In this document: piece by piece, positions 33,292 to 42,101 of the stretch
Layout: the number at the start of each line of letters is the position of its first letter
Numbering within the stretch: the stretch's first letter is position 1
NCBI RefSeq assembly: GCF_900564145.1
Contig: NZ_UOOB01000001.1
Location: 3,350,754-3,414,753, forward strand
Origin: Comamonas sp. lk
GTDB taxonomy: Bacteria; Pseudomonadota; Gammaproteobacteria; Burkholderiales; Burkholderiaceae_C
Direction of reading: 5' to 3'
Length of the DNA stretch: 64,000 bases
The notes under the pieces: generated by a model
Seen by the model: only the letters and a program-made list of their open reading frames with translations
Told to the model about the DNA's origin: nothing
Databases searched by the model: none
Position numbers and translations under genes: made by a program

Positions 33292-33459
33292 TTAGCTTAC
33301 CGGCTGTGCAGGCTCCGGCGGCAGCTTGATTGGCGGCGTGCTCAGCGGCGGATCAATAGGAATAGGCCTCGTTGGCTTGGCTGGAGTGTCAGGCTGATCA
33401 GGACTGGGAACTGGTGGGATATTCGGCGCATCAGGTGATGCAGGGAAATCAAGACGCAT
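33292..33459 (-). CDS. small proline-rich protein
   Basis: 55 residues from ATG 33459, with a strong AAAGGAGGT site 6 bases upstream. About 38% of the residues are proline: MRLDFPASPDAPNIPPVP, then P-T-R-P-I-P-I-D-P-P and K-L-P-P-E-P ending QPVS. It has no signal peptide, helix or known domain. The ribosome site is the main evidence that it is expressed; the many proline runs would make it an EF-P-dependent message. It lies just outside the island. Function unknown. Confidence 0.6.
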   Translation of the reverse strand: MRLDFPASPDAPNIPPVPSPDQPDTPAKPTRPIPIDPPLSTPPIKLPPEPAQPVS

Positions 33460-33791
33460 ACACGACCTCCTTTGAACACCATGTTCGCAGCACGCGAACA
33501 GAATGAGGTAAGCAAGCGCGTTATTGAACAAGTGCTGGTAACCGTGCCGCAAGAAAATAGCCAGCCCGCAATCAGAAAACAAGCTTCGATACTCGGCCAG
33601 AGTCTGCATTGCCATTGCAACAACACAAGGTCATGCCATATTGCCTTGCAAGCGCAAGCCTACAGGCCATGACCATTCTGCCCCACATTGTTTTTCCAGC
33701 ACCTAAGCTGGCACTGAAGATCAACGTCGGATTGCAGCAATGGCTGCATTGCATGAATCAAGAATCCAATCGACAAATCTGAATCAAAAAC
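33460..33791. other. intergenic region without recognised genes
   Basis: About 330 bp of lower-GC sequence before the tRNA-His pair. Short open frames lack ribosome sites and family resemblance. Confidence 0.5.
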
Positions 33792-33826
33792 AAAAAAGCC
33801 TGACTTCGCTAAAAGTCAGGCTTTTT
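33792..33826 (-). terminator. terminator after the tRNA-His pair
   Basis: AAAAAGCCTGACTT-N7-AAGTCAGGCTTTTT. Symmetrical, and ends the minus-strand tRNA transcript. Confidence 0.85.
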
Positions 33827-33833
33827 ATAAAAC

Positions 33834-33910
33834 TGGGGTGGCTGATGGGGCTCGAACCCACGACAACAGGAATCACAATCCTGGACTCTACCAACTGAGC
33901 TACAGCCACC
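33834..33910 (-). tRNA. tRNA-His (anticodon GTG), copy 2 in transcript order
   Basis: 77 nt including the extra 5' G (G-1) opposite C73 and an encoded CCA. The anticodon loop GATTGTGATTC carries GTG. Identical in sequence to the copy at 34056-34132. Confidence 0.97.
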
Positions 33911-34019
33911 GTAGAAGCGTCTATTCTACTTCAGAAAATTTACCTTCTTGAAAAGCAAGGAACAATTTTCGTCATTCTCTACATTTTTCAAATCAACGCT
34001 TGAAGCACCAACTTGAAAA

Positions 34020-34052
34020 ATAAAAGCGCCTCATTTTCATGGGGCACTTTAA
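34020..34052 (-). terminator. imperfect hairpin between the tRNA-His copies
   Basis: AAAGCGCCTC / GGGGCACTTT arms with a few mismatches around a TTTTCAT loop. Could be a partial terminator or processing site. Confidence 0.4.
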
Positions 34053-34055
34053 ATT

Positions 34056-34132
34056 TGGGGTGGCTGATGGGGCTCGAACCCACGACAACAGGAATCACAA
34101 TCCTGGACTCTACCAACTGAGCTACAGCCACC
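34056..34132 (-). tRNA. tRNA-His (anticodon GTG), copy 1 in transcript order
   Basis: Same 77-nt sequence as 33834-33910. The ~25 bp upstream are nearly the same too (GTAGAAGC-TCTATT-TACTTCAGAAAA), so a unit of about 220 bp was tandemly duplicated. Confidence 0.97.
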
Positions 34133-34203
34133 GTAGAAGCATCTATTGTACTTCAGAAAAAAGGCCGGAAATCAAAAACTGGCCTTATTTTCTCTTCACG
34201 CAA

Positions 34204-36099
34204 TCAAGGGCGAGGCGCCTTGATCTGCACCTTGAATTCCTTCTTCAGGAATTCGTAGTAGGCCATTACCTCCGCCATGGAAGACCACTGCGAGAACTGC
34301 GCTTTCTGCTGCTCCAGCAGCTGAGGCTCGGCCGTCGGGCGTTCGACAATACGATTGACCTTGACTACCGCATAACCATCACTACCCAGGTCAACACCTT
34401 CCCATGCAGGCAAGGCATTGGTGGGTGCACGCAGTGCGGCATCCAGCACTTCACGCGGCAGATTCTGAGGCTGATCGCGACCCACAACCACAGCGGCTGC
34501 CAGCTGGGCCGACTCGGGCTTTGTCCTCCATTCAGCCAGCTTGGCCTTGCCCTCTTCCTTGGCCAGCTCGGCAGCCTTTTGCGCCACAAACAATTGCTTG
34601 AGCTTGTCGGTCACTTCAGCCATGGGCAAAGTGCGTGCAGCCGAGTACTTGACCACGCGGCCAGCCACCAAGGAGTTGGAACCCAGCTCCACTGCATCCG
34701 TGTTGCGCTTGTTTTCCAGCGAGTCTGTAGAGAACAAAGCCTCCAGGAAACGCGCATTGCTCAGCGGGCCTTGAGCACCGACGGCAGGCTTGCGCGTCAC
34801 ATGGTCAGCCTTTTGAATCGTCAGCTTGAACTTGTCAGCCACTGGCTGCAGGCTATCGGATTGCTCGTACACCGCATTGGAGAAAGCGTCGGCGATTTCA
34901 GCAAACTTGCGCTGCGCCTGCTGCTGCTTGAGTTCAGCTTCCAGCTTGGGACGCATTTCCTCGAACGAAGCGACCTTGGGTGCCTTGATGCCGGTCAGCT
35001 CGATGATGTGGTAGCCGAAATCCGACTCGATCACATCGCTGATCTCACCTTGCTTCATGCCGTAGACGGCCTCTTCAAAAGGCTTGACCATGGCACCTCG
35101 GCCAAAGTAACCGAGGTCACCGCCGTTGGCAGCAGAGCCTGGATCTTGCGAGTTGGCCTTGGCCAACTCGGCAAAGCTCTTTGGATTGGCACGCAGCTTG
35201 GCCAGCAACTCTTCGGCCTTGGCCTTGGCTTTTTCGCGCTCTCCAGCAGGGGCATCCTTGGCAGCATTGATCAAGATATGGCTGGCACGGCGCTCTTCAG
35301 GCCCGGCCATGCGCTGCGCATTTTCCTTGTAATAGGTGCGCAGATCGTCTTCGCTCAAAGTGATGCCAGCTTGCACGGAGGCCAAATCCAGCTGCACATA
35401 TTCAACCGAAGCCTCTTCGGCTTGCTGAAACTGGCTGGTATGGGCATCGTAGTAAGCCTTGAGATCAGCCTCGCTGACCTGAACCTTGCTCGCAAATGCC
35501 GCGGCATCAAAACGCGCCACCTGAACATCACGGCGCTGATATAGCGCATCCATGGCTTGCTTGAGTTGGGAATCGGTGGCAAACGCAGTACCCGAGACAC
35601 CGCCAAGCACTCGATTGAGTGCCAGCTCCTGGCGCAGATTGGCTTCAAAGCCTTCGGGCGTCATGCCTTGCGCGCCAAGCAAAGCCTTGTAGGCTTCTGC
35701 ATCCAGCGTGCCATCCGGTTTCTTGAGTCCAGCGATGGCAGGAATTTCCTGCAAGGTGCGCACAAGCTCGGCATCTGTCGTCGCCAGATGCTGCTTGGTC
35801 ACCGCCGCTTGCAACACACGATCACGCACCAACTTTTCCAATGTGGCGTAGCGCGCTTCGGGCGAATCAAGCAGCTTGGCATCCATGGAAGGATTTTGCG
35901 CGCGCAGTCGATCGCTTTCGATTCGGTGTGCGTTATCCCAATCTTGCTGGGTAATCTCATGGCCATCCACCCGTGCCACAGCCTGGCTCGATTCGGTGAA
36001 ATAGCTCTGGTCGACCCCGACAAAAATGAAAGAGGGAATGATCAGCAAGAACAACAAGATCATTACGAACTTGGAATGCTTGCGGATGGATTCGAACAT
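34204..36099 (-). CDS. ppiD: periplasmic folding chaperone / peptidyl-prolyl isomerase PpiD
   Basis: 631 residues. A single N-terminal membrane anchor (VMILLFLLIIPSFIFVGV, ~12-29) holds the rest in the periplasm. A SurA-like N-domain follows (~30-220: VDGHEITQQDWDNAHR), then a parvulin domain at about 265-365 (RRASHILINA...FAELAKANSQDPGSAANGGDLGYFGRGAMVKPFEEAVYGMKQGEISDVIESDFGYHIIEL in outline), then a C-terminal SurA-like half. The whole matches PpiD, which assists exported proteins leaving SecYEG. It is followed by the tRNA-His genes on the same strand. Confidence 0.95.
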   Translation of the reverse strand: MFESIRKHSKFVMILLFLLIIPSFIFVGVDQSYFTESSQAVARVDGHEITQQDWDNAHRIESDRLRAQNPSMDAKLLDSPEARYATLEKLVRDRVLQAAVTKQHLATTDAELVRTLQEIPAIAGLKKPDGTLDAEAYKALLGAQGMTPEGFEANLRQELALNRVLGGVSGTAFATDSQLKQAMDALYQRRDVQVARFDAAAFASKVQVSEADLKAYYDAHTSQFQQAEEASVEYVQLDLASVQAGITLSEDDLRTYYKENAQRMAGPEERRASHILINAAKDAPAGEREKAKAKAEELLAKLRANPKSFAELAKANSQDPGSAANGGDLGYFGRGAMVKPFEEAVYGMKQGEISDVIESDFGYHIIELTGIKAPKVASFEEMRPKLEAELKQQQAQRKFAEIADAFSNAVYEQSDSLQPVADKFKLTIQKADHVTRKPAVGAQGPLSNARFLEALFSTDSLENKRNTDAVELGSNSLVAGRVVKYSAARTLPMAEVTDKLKQLFVAQKAAELAKEEGKAKLAEWRTKPESAQLAAAVVVGRDQPQNLPREVLDAALRAPTNALPAWEGVDLGSDGYAVVKVNRIVERPTAEPQLLEQQKAQFSQWSSMAEVMAYYEFLKKEFKVQIKAPRP

Positions 36100-36128
36100 G
36101 GTCTATCTTTCTGCGGCAGCAAAAACAA

Positions 36129-36150
36129 AGGCGAACTTTCGTTCGCCTTG
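36129..36150 (-). promoter_or_regulatory. hairpin in the ppiD leader
   Basis: Minus strand: AAGGCGAAC-GAAA-GTTCGCCTT followed by TGTTTTTG, ending ~25 bases before the ppiD start codon. It looks like a weak terminator or attenuator closing the upstream intergenic transcript. Confidence 0.4.
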
Positions 36151-36430
36151 AATTCAGTGGTGAAGCCAGTGGAACAACCCGGAAAACGCCACAGACCGGG
36201 TCTCTACAGATGGCACTAGACATCACATCAGGGCACTACAGAAAACACCATCCAACCTCCACCACAGGGTTAGGCTAAGCTGGGCATTCTACCTGCGCGC
36301 TCTTCAAATGCTGCCAGGAGATAGCACATGCCCGCAGAAAATGTGGCTGGCAGGGTCAGCAGATTTTCTGCGGAGCCTCATTGCCGGCGCCTTGCGTGAA
36401 AGCAAGGACTTGCTCGATGAAGCAAAAATA
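36151..36430. other. intergenic region upstream of ppiD
   Basis: About 280 bp with no gene or RNA recognised; it presumably contains the ppiD promoter. Confidence 0.5.
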
Positions 36431-36465
36431 AAAAAAGCACTTGAAATCATTCAAGTGCTTTTTTT
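36431..36465 (-). terminator. terminator after tRNA-Val
   Basis: AAAAAAGCACTTGA-N6-TCAAGTGCTTTTTTT. A strong symmetrical hairpin directly after the tRNA-Val 3' end. Confidence 0.9.
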
Positions 36466-36473
36466 ATTTTCTT

Positions 36474-36549
36474 TGGTGGGTCCTGACGGTCTCGAACCGC
36501 CGACCTACTCCGTGTAAAGGAGCCGCTCTACCAACTGAGCTAAGGACCC
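36474..36549 (-). tRNA. tRNA-Val (anticodon TAC)
   Basis: 76 nt with encoded CCA: acceptor GGGTCCT / AGGACCC, anticodon loop CTTTACACG, T-loop GTTCGAGAC. Follows hupB on the same strand after 16 bp, so it may be cotranscribed. Confidence 0.97.
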
Positions 36550-36565
36550 AACCTGAAACTTTGTG

Positions 36566-36838
36566 TCAGTTCAAAGCGTCTTTCAATGCCTTGCCCGGAC
36601 GGAATTTTGGTACTTTCGCAGCCTTGATCTTGATGCTCTCGCCAGTGCGGGGATTGCGACCGGTACGAGCTGCACGCTTGCCAACAGCAAATGTGCCAAA
36701 ACCAACGAGTGATACTGTACCACCTTTTTTCAGTGTTTTCTTCACTGCGTCGATTGTGGAATCCAATGCACGCGCTGCGGCAGCCTTGGAAATATCGGCG
36801 TTGTTAGCGATGTGTTCAATCAATTCGGTTTTATTCAC
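36566..36838 (-). CDS. hupB: DNA-binding protein HU
   Basis: 90 residues starting at GTG 36838 (the conserved start [11 protein letters not shown]); no ATG is placed correctly, the next one being 16 codons upstream in unconserved sequence. It is a complete HU: dimer helices, then [54 protein letters not shown] beta arms with the GRNPRTG proline-loop tip. A nucleoid architectural protein. The use of GTG for such an abundant protein is worth noting. tRNA-Val lies downstream, ppiD beyond. Confidence 0.96.
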   Translation of the reverse strand: MNKTELIEHIANNADISKAAAARALDSTIDAVKKTLKKGGTVSLVGFGTFAVGKRAARTGRNPRTGESIKIKAAKVPKFRPGKALKDALN

Positions 36839-37205
36839 AAGATGCCTCTCGAGAAATACGTGAATGAAATGCCTCTGTGGCGGCAAGTTCTTCGTCGAAC
36901 ATTTCAGTTCAAACGGCGGATGAGAAATCTAGCGTATTTGCTGCGACTTCGCACCTAGAAATTGCTCTGCTTTGGGTGACCCGAAATTGACATCTTCATG
37001 CCTATCCGCGCTGCGCTTCACAGTGACTGAGCTAGATTCTATGCGGTTTTCCGGGCGATTTTGCCTTGCGCGCAGGTTTTTTCTGATTTCACTTCGGCGA
37101 CATCCTGGATTGACAAGGCCTGGCAGGCAGACAACGGATCTTTCAGCTGGGCAAAGCACCCGCATCGTGCAGGCATGCGCGAGACGCAATCAGGCATCGA
37201 CATGG
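36839..37205. other. intergenic region upstream of hupB
   Basis: About 370 bp between pgsA and hupB, both read on the minus strand. It should hold the hupB promoter. No further gene was recognised; the short open frames here have no ribosome site. Confidence 0.5.
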
Positions 37206-37235
37206 CAAAAAAAGCGCTTGATGTACAAGCGCTTT
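37206..37235 (-). terminator. terminator after pgsA
   Basis: AAAGCGCTTG-N5-CAAGCGCTTT with a T7 tract on the minus strand, 24 bp past the pgsA stop. Confidence 0.88.
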
Positions 37236-37258
37236 GAGCATTTCGACCCCAGACCGCA

Positions 37259-37828
37259 TCACTGCGAGATACGCGCCCGAATTTCAGGCAGCGCTTTTTG
37301 CAGGTAGTAGATCATGGACCAGACCGTGAGCACGGCGGAAACCCAGATCAGCACCTGACCCCAGACACCGGTATCCACGCGACCGAACAGCACGCCGTCA
37401 TAAAGCAAAAACGGGATGGCCACCATCTGCGACATGGTCTTGAGCTTGCCAAGCATGTGCACGGCCACGCTCTTGCCGGCACCGATGTGGGCCATCCATT
37501 CACGCAAGGCCGAGATAGCGATCTCGCGGCCGATGATGATGAGGGCCACAAAAACGTCTGTGCGCTGCAGATGCACCAGCACCAGCAGCGCGGCGCAAAC
37601 CAGAAACTTGTCGGCAACCGGGTCCAGAAAGGCGCCGAAGGCCGAAGTCTGATTGAGCTTACGGGCCAGATAGCCGTCCAGCCAATCGGTGGCGGCAAAC
37701 ACCATGAACATCACGGTGGCGATGAGGTTGCGAGTGCCCTGTTCCAGCGGCAAATAAAACACCCCGACGATGAGCGGAATCGCCACAATCCGCGTGCAAG
37801 TCATCAAGGTAGGGATGGTCATCAACAT
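37259..37828 (-). CDS. pgsA: CDP-diacylglycerol--glycerol-3-phosphate 3-phosphatidyltransferase
   Basis: 190 residues if started at ATG 37828 (MLMTIPTLMT), which matches the usual betaproteobacterial start. ATGs at 37837 and 37852 are also in frame, and none has a good ribosome site. First committed step to phosphatidylglycerol and cardiolipin. The CDP-alcohol phosphotransferase motif D-x2-DG-x2-AR-x8-G-x3-D-x3-D is complete (DWLDGYLARKLNQTSAFGAFLDPVADK in outline), with four to five membrane helices. Downstream of uvrC on the same strand, the common uvrC-pgsA order. Confidence 0.95.
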   Translation of the reverse strand: MLMTIPTLMTCTRIVAIPLIVGVFYLPLEQGTRNLIATVMFMVFAATDWLDGYLARKLNQTSAFGAFLDPVADKFLVCAALLVLVHLQRTDVFVALIIIGREIAISALREWMAHIGAGKSVAVHMLGKLKTMSQMVAIPFLLYDGVLFGRVDTGVWGQVLIWVSAVLTVWSMIYYLQKALPEIRARISQ

Positions 37829-37904
37829 GGGCGTCATTGTGGCATGACGCACTGCAGCCTGGCTGATTTAAAAATGACGTCGCGCCTGCGCATTCATAAA
37901 ACAC

Positions 37905-39857
37905 TCAGTGCAAAGCACGATAGATATCGTCGGCCAGCGCCGCCGAAATACCTTCCACCGTCATCAGCTCATCCACGCTGGCCTCCGCCACACCGCGCAC
38001 GCCGCCAAAGCGCTGCAGCAAGCGGGCTCGCTTCTTGGGACCGACGCCAGGAATCTCTTCCAGTTGCCCGCCACCCACCCGCACCTTGGCACGCGCTGCG
38101 CGCATGCCGGTAATGGCAAAGCGGTGGGCCTCATCGCGAATCTGGGCCACCAGCATCAGCGCTGCGGAGTCGTGACCCAGGTAGACCTTCTCGCGCCCAT
38201 CGGCAAACACCAGCTCTTCCAGCCCCACCTTGCGGCCCTCACCTTTTTCCACACCCACGATGCGAGACAGATCCAGCCCCAGTTCGGTAAACACCTCGCG
38301 CGCCATGCTGACCTGGCCTTTGCCGCCATCGACCAGCACAAGATCGGGCAGATGCGGCTGTTTGCCGGTCAGCTCCACACCGCCGGCTTCACGCTGGGCA
38401 TCGGCCACGGGCTTGTAGCGCCGCGTCAGCACCTGGCGCATGGCCGCATAGTCGTCGCCGCCGGTAATGCCCTCGATATTGAAGCGACGGTACTCGCTGC
38501 TTTGCATTTTGTGGTGATGGAACACCACGCAGGAGGCCTTGGTGTTCTCGCCACTGGTGTGGGAGATATCGAAACACTCAATGGTCAGCTCATCGAGATT
38601 GTCCACCGGCAGATCCAGCGCCTGAGCCAGTGCACGCGTGCGCGCCTGCTGCGAGCCTTCCTCGGCCAGCAGACGGGCCATCTGAATATCTGCATTGGTT
38701 TGCGCCATTTCCAGCCAGATGCGGCGCTGCTCGCGCGGCTGCTGCACCACGGTGATACGCACGCCGGTTTGTTCAATCAGCAGCTCGATGAGTTTTTTAT
38801 CCACCGGATGGCTGACGACCAGCGTGGGCGGCACGACCACATCCACATAGTGCTGGGCAATAAAGGCATCGAGCACCAGCTCTTCCATCGGCCGGGCCTG
38901 GGCTGCGGCATCAATCTCCTGCTCGCTGAAATAGACGGCCGCAGCCTCACCCAGATTGGCCGGAAAATACGGTCTGTCGCCCAGGTGGCGACCGCCGCGC
39001 ACCATGGCCAGGTTCACACAGGCGCGACCGCCCTGCACCTTGACGGCCAGAATGTCCACGTCCTTGTCATCGACCGTCTCTATCGCCTGCTGGTGCAAGA
39101 CGCGCGACAGCGCAGTGATCTGGTTGCGCACTTCGGCCGCCAGCTCGTACTCCATTTTTTCGGCATGTTCCATCATGCGTGCTTCGAGCTGCTGCATCAG
39201 CTCCTTGGTTTCGCCGCGCAGCATGGCTTCGGCATTGCGCACATCCAGCGCATAGGCCTCGGGCGAAATCAGATCGACGCAAGGCCCGGTACAGCGCTTG
39301 ATCTGATAGAGCAGACAGGGGCGTGATCGGTTGGCAAACACCGTGTCTTCGCAGGTGCGCAGGCGAAACACTTTTTGCAGCAGCTGCATGCTTTCCTTGA
39401 CGGCCCAGGCGCTGGGGTAAGGACCAAAGTAGCGGTGCTTCTTATCCACGGCACCGCGGTAATAGGCCATGCGCGGAAATTCCTGGAACGCCGCCTCGCC
39501 CTGCTTGCCGTCGCGCTGGGCCACGCCGGTGATCTTGAGGTAGGGATAGCTTTTATCGTCCCGAAACAAGATGTTGTACTTGGGGTGCAGCGTCTTGATG
39601 AGGTTGTTTTCCAGCAGCAAGGCCTCGGCCTCGGAGCGCACCACCGTGGTTTCCAACCGAACGATCTTGCTGACCATATGGCCTATGCGGGTGCCGCCAT
39701 GGTCTTTCTGAAAATAGCTGGAGACACGGCGCTTGAGATTGATGGCCTTGCCCACATAGAGCAGCACATCGGCCGCATCGAAATAGCGGTACACGCCCGG
39801 TAGCGGTGGCAGCGCTGCCACCAGGGCCAGCAGTTCATCGGAATGCGTTGAAGACAT
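37905..39857 (-). CDS. uvrC: excinuclease ABC subunit C
   Basis: 650 residues from ATG 39857 ([10 protein letters not shown]). It makes both incisions in nucleotide-excision repair. Domains in order: GIY-YIG nuclease ([25 protein letters not shown]) at ~18-95, a UVR motif near 200-240 ([16 protein letters not shown]), an RNase H-like domain with VDGGKGQ and [12 protein letters not shown] catalytic residues (~440-540), and C-terminal double HhH ([18 protein letters not shown]). Full length. Confidence 0.97.
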   Translation of the reverse strand: MSSTHSDELLALVAALPPLPGVYRYFDAADVLLYVGKAINLKRRVSSYFQKDHGGTRIGHMVSKIVRLETTVVRSEAEALLLENNLIKTLHPKYNILFRDDKSYPYLKITGVAQRDGKQGEAAFQEFPRMAYYRGAVDKKHRYFGPYPSAWAVKESMQLLQKVFRLRTCEDTVFANRSRPCLLYQIKRCTGPCVDLISPEAYALDVRNAEAMLRGETKELMQQLEARMMEHAEKMEYELAAEVRNQITALSRVLHQQAIETVDDKDVDILAVKVQGGRACVNLAMVRGGRHLGDRPYFPANLGEAAAVYFSEQEIDAAAQARPMEELVLDAFIAQHYVDVVVPPTLVVSHPVDKKLIELLIEQTGVRITVVQQPREQRRIWLEMAQTNADIQMARLLAEEGSQQARTRALAQALDLPVDNLDELTIECFDISHTSGENTKASCVVFHHHKMQSSEYRRFNIEGITGGDDYAAMRQVLTRRYKPVADAQREAGGVELTGKQPHLPDLVLVDGGKGQVSMAREVFTELGLDLSRIVGVEKGEGRKVGLEELVFADGREKVYLGHDSAALMLVAQIRDEAHRFAITGMRAARAKVRVGGGQLEEIPGVGPKKRARLLQRFGGVRGVAEASVDELMTVEGISAALADDIYRALH

Positions 39858-39940
39858 AGCAGCTATTTTCATGCGCTTTGACGCGAGAGCCGAGCACAGG
39901 CCTCCTGCGTGCAGCACACAGACCGTCAATCACTATGTAT

Positions 39941-39990
39941 TTAGTAGCTGCATGCGCCTACACCCAAAGGGCTACAAGTAGTTTTGATAC
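39941..39990. repeat. interspersed REP-like palindromic element (copy 5)
   Basis: TTAGTAGCTGCATGCGCCTA, then GGGCTACAAGTAGTTTTGATA, in the gap between uvrC and the Bug gene. A further half-copy (ATAGCAGCTATTTTCATGCGC) lies at the uvrC start (39855-39875). Confidence 0.5.
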
Positions 39991-40019
39991 AAAAAAGGCC
40001 TGGAACGGGTCCAGACCTT
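39991..40019 (-). terminator. terminator after the Bug receptor gene
   Basis: Minus strand: AAGGTCTGGA-N5-TCCAGGCCTT followed by T, ending the Bug / HMG-CoA lyase / CoA-transferase transcript. Confidence 0.8.
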
Positions 40020-40052
40020 GGCTTGCAGCGCTTGTTTGGCGCAGAGATAGCC

Positions 40053-41039
40053 TTACTCGGCTTCAATCTTGGAGGACTTCACCACCTGCGCCCAGCTTGC
40101 GTACTCGGTCTTGACCATGCTGCCCAGCTGCTGCGGGTTCAGATAATCGGCCGTCGCGCCCTGCTCTTCAGCTTTTTTCTTGAAGGCAGGATCTTCCACC
40201 ACCTTCTTCAAATCGGCTGTCAGCTTGTCAAGCACCGGCTGGGGCGTGGCCTTGGGGGCAAACACGGCAAACCAGGAAGTGGCATTCACACCGGCATAGC
40301 CGGCTTCGGCCGTGGTGGGCACGGTGGGCAGACTGGGCAGGCGTTGCTTGCCCGTCACCGCCAGCACGCGCAATCTGCCGTTTTGCACATGGGGCATGAA
40401 GGGCGGCGCCGTGCCAAAGGTCAGATCCACCTGACCGCCCAGCAAATCCTGCAGCGCAGGCCCCGTGCCCTTGTAGGGAACGTGCACCATCTTCACACCG
40501 GCCTGCTGCTCCAGCATGGCGCCCGTCACATGCTGCAGCGAGCCATTGCCGGATGAAGCGTAATTGAGCTTGCCCGGATGCGCCTTGGCATAGGCGATCA
40601 GCTCGGCCAGATTCTTGACCGGCAGCTCGGCGCGCACCACGATGATTTGCGGTGCGCTGAGCACATTGCCCACCGGCGCAAAGTCCGACTGCTCCCAGCT
40701 CTTGGTCTTGGCCAGGTGGGGAGAAATCACATGAAAGCCCGAGTACTGCATCAGCAAGGTGTAGCCATCGGCATCGGCCCGCTTGGCCAGATTGGCGGCA
40801 ATCGCGCCGTTGCCGCCACCTTTGTTGTCCACCACCACGGATTGACCCAGCACCGGCGCCAGAGCCTGGGCCGCCATGCGGCCGGCCAGATCCGTCGTGC
40901 CGCCCGCCGCCGCGGGAACAATCATGGTGATGGTCTTGTTGGGATAACTGCCTTGAGCCATGGCCTGGCCGCCGGTCAGACCGAAAGCGGCCGCGCTTGC
41001 GGCCAGCAGCAGATGCATGCGTTGACGTTGAATGTTCAT
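40053..41039 (-). CDS. Bug-family tripartite tricarboxylate transporter substrate-binding protein
   Basis: 328 residues from ATG 41039 (MNIQRQRMHL). Signal peptide to GGQAMAQ. The mature start SYPNKTITMIVPAAAGGTTDLAGRMAAQ and VVDNKGGGNGAIAANLAKR are Bug signatures; ASSGNGSLQHVTGAMLEQQAG and LLGGQVDLTFG follow in the second lobe. Orphan receptor with no TctA/TctB genes nearby. Last gene of a three-gene set with an HMG-CoA lyase and a CoA-transferase, so the ligand is probably the carboxylate that pathway degrades (inference). Confidence 0.93.
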   Translation of the reverse strand: MNIQRQRMHLLLAASAAAFGLTGGQAMAQGSYPNKTITMIVPAAAGGTTDLAGRMAAQALAPVLGQSVVVDNKGGGNGAIAANLAKRADADGYTLLMQYSGFHVISPHLAKTKSWEQSDFAPVGNVLSAPQIIVVRAELPVKNLAELIAYAKAHPGKLNYASSGNGSLQHVTGAMLEQQAGVKMVHVPYKGTGPALQDLLGGQVDLTFGTAPPFMPHVQNGRLRVLAVTGKQRLPSLPTVPTTAEAGYAGVNATSWFAVFAPKATPQPVLDKLTADLKKVVEDPAFKKKAEEQGATADYLNPQQLGSMVKTEYASWAQVVKSSKIEAE

Positions 41040-41120
41040 TTTGTCTCCTGGTTGTGGTGGGGCAGATGACTGCACTCCTCCCCCGAGGAACGCAGTCATG
41101 GGTTTTCTTAAAAGCGTGCC

Positions 41121-42101
41121 TCAGGCTTTGGCCAGGGCTCTTTGCTTAATCTCGGCAAAGTCGGCGGGCGGTTGGTGCAGATCCCAGCACGTACCGGCCT
41201 TGACGATCTGGCTGGGCGTCTCATGCCCGATCAAGGCCGGCAAGGCGCGCGCTGCGCTCAGCACCCGGGCCAGGTCCACGCCGCTGTCATAGCCCATGAG
41301 CTGCAGGGCATGCACGATTTCCTCCGTGCAGGCATTGCCAGACGCACCGGGCGCATAAGGGCAGCCGCCCAGCCCGCCCATCGAGGCATCAAAACGATCC
41401 GCTCCTGCATCAATGGACGCCAGCACATTGGCCAGCGCCATGCCGCGGGTATTGTGAAAGTGCAGCGTGAGGCCCAGCGCCGACCAGCGCGACTTGAAGG
41501 CCTTGACCATCTCATGCACCTGGCTTGGGTAGGCCATGCCCGTGGTGTCGCACAGGGTGATGCCCTGCACGCCCAGATCGGCAAAGCGCTGCACCCAGGC
41601 CAGCACCTCGACCTGCGGCACATCGCCCTCCATGGGGCAGCCAAAGCAGCAGGACAGCGACACATTGACGGGCGTGGTCGCCTGCTGCGCCGTGGCAATG
41701 ACTTGCTTGAGCGCCTCAAACGACTGGCTGCGCTGCATGCGCAGATTGCACAAATTGTGGGTCTCGCTAACCGACATCACCAGGTTCAGCTCATCGGTGT
41801 GGGCCTCAATCGCCCGCTCGGCGCCGCGCACATTGGGCACCAGCGCCGTATAGACGGTGCCAGGGCGGCGCGCTATCTCGCGCATCACAATTTCCCCATC
41901 GCGCAGCGCAGGAATGGCTTTGGGCGAGACAAAAGCCGTGACTTCGATCTTGGACAAGCCTGCTTGAGACAGGGCATTGACCAGGGCGATCTTGTCCTCG
42001 GTGGGCACAAACGCCTGCTCCATCTGCAAGCCATCGCGCATGCCGACTTCGTTCATGAAGATGCGGCGGCCCGCGCCATGCCATACATTGGGGCCGTTCA
42101 T
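41121..42101 (-). CDS. hydroxymethylglutaryl-CoA lyase-type enzyme
   Basis: 326 residues. A TIM-barrel lyase of the HMG-CoA lyase/citramalyl-CoA lyase group. Seen are NEVGMRDGLQMEQAFVPTEDKIALV at the N-terminus (metal and catalytic Arg/Asp), SLSCCFGCPMEGDV, LCDTTGMAYP, HFHNTRGMALAN (metal-binding HxH), and the signature GGLGGCPYAPGASGN with the catalytic cysteine. It cleaves HMG-CoA to acetyl-CoA and acetoacetate, or a related 3-hydroxyacyl-CoA. Its start overlaps the stop of the CoA-transferase gene (ATGA), so the two act together. Confidence 0.93.
   Translation of the reverse strand: MNGPNVWHGAGRRIFMNEVGMRDGLQMEQAFVPTEDKIALVNALSQAGLSKIEVTAFVSPKAIPALRDGEIVMREIARRPGTVYTALVPNVRGAERAIEAHTDELNLVMSVSETHNLCNLRMQRSQSFEALKQVIATAQQATTPVNVSLSCCFGCPMEGDVPQVEVLAWVQRFADLGVQGITLCDTTGMAYPSQVHEMVKAFKSRWSALGLTLHFHNTRGMALANVLASIDAGADRFDASMGGLGGCPYAPGASGNACTEEIVHALQLMGYDSGVDLARVLSAARALPALIGHETPSQIVKAGTCWDLHQPPADFAEIKQRALAKA

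Noticed and set aside
34039..35544. 501-codon plus-strand open frame opposite ppiD
   Set aside because: Begins inside tRNA-His and runs antisense to PpiD; no signal or domain.
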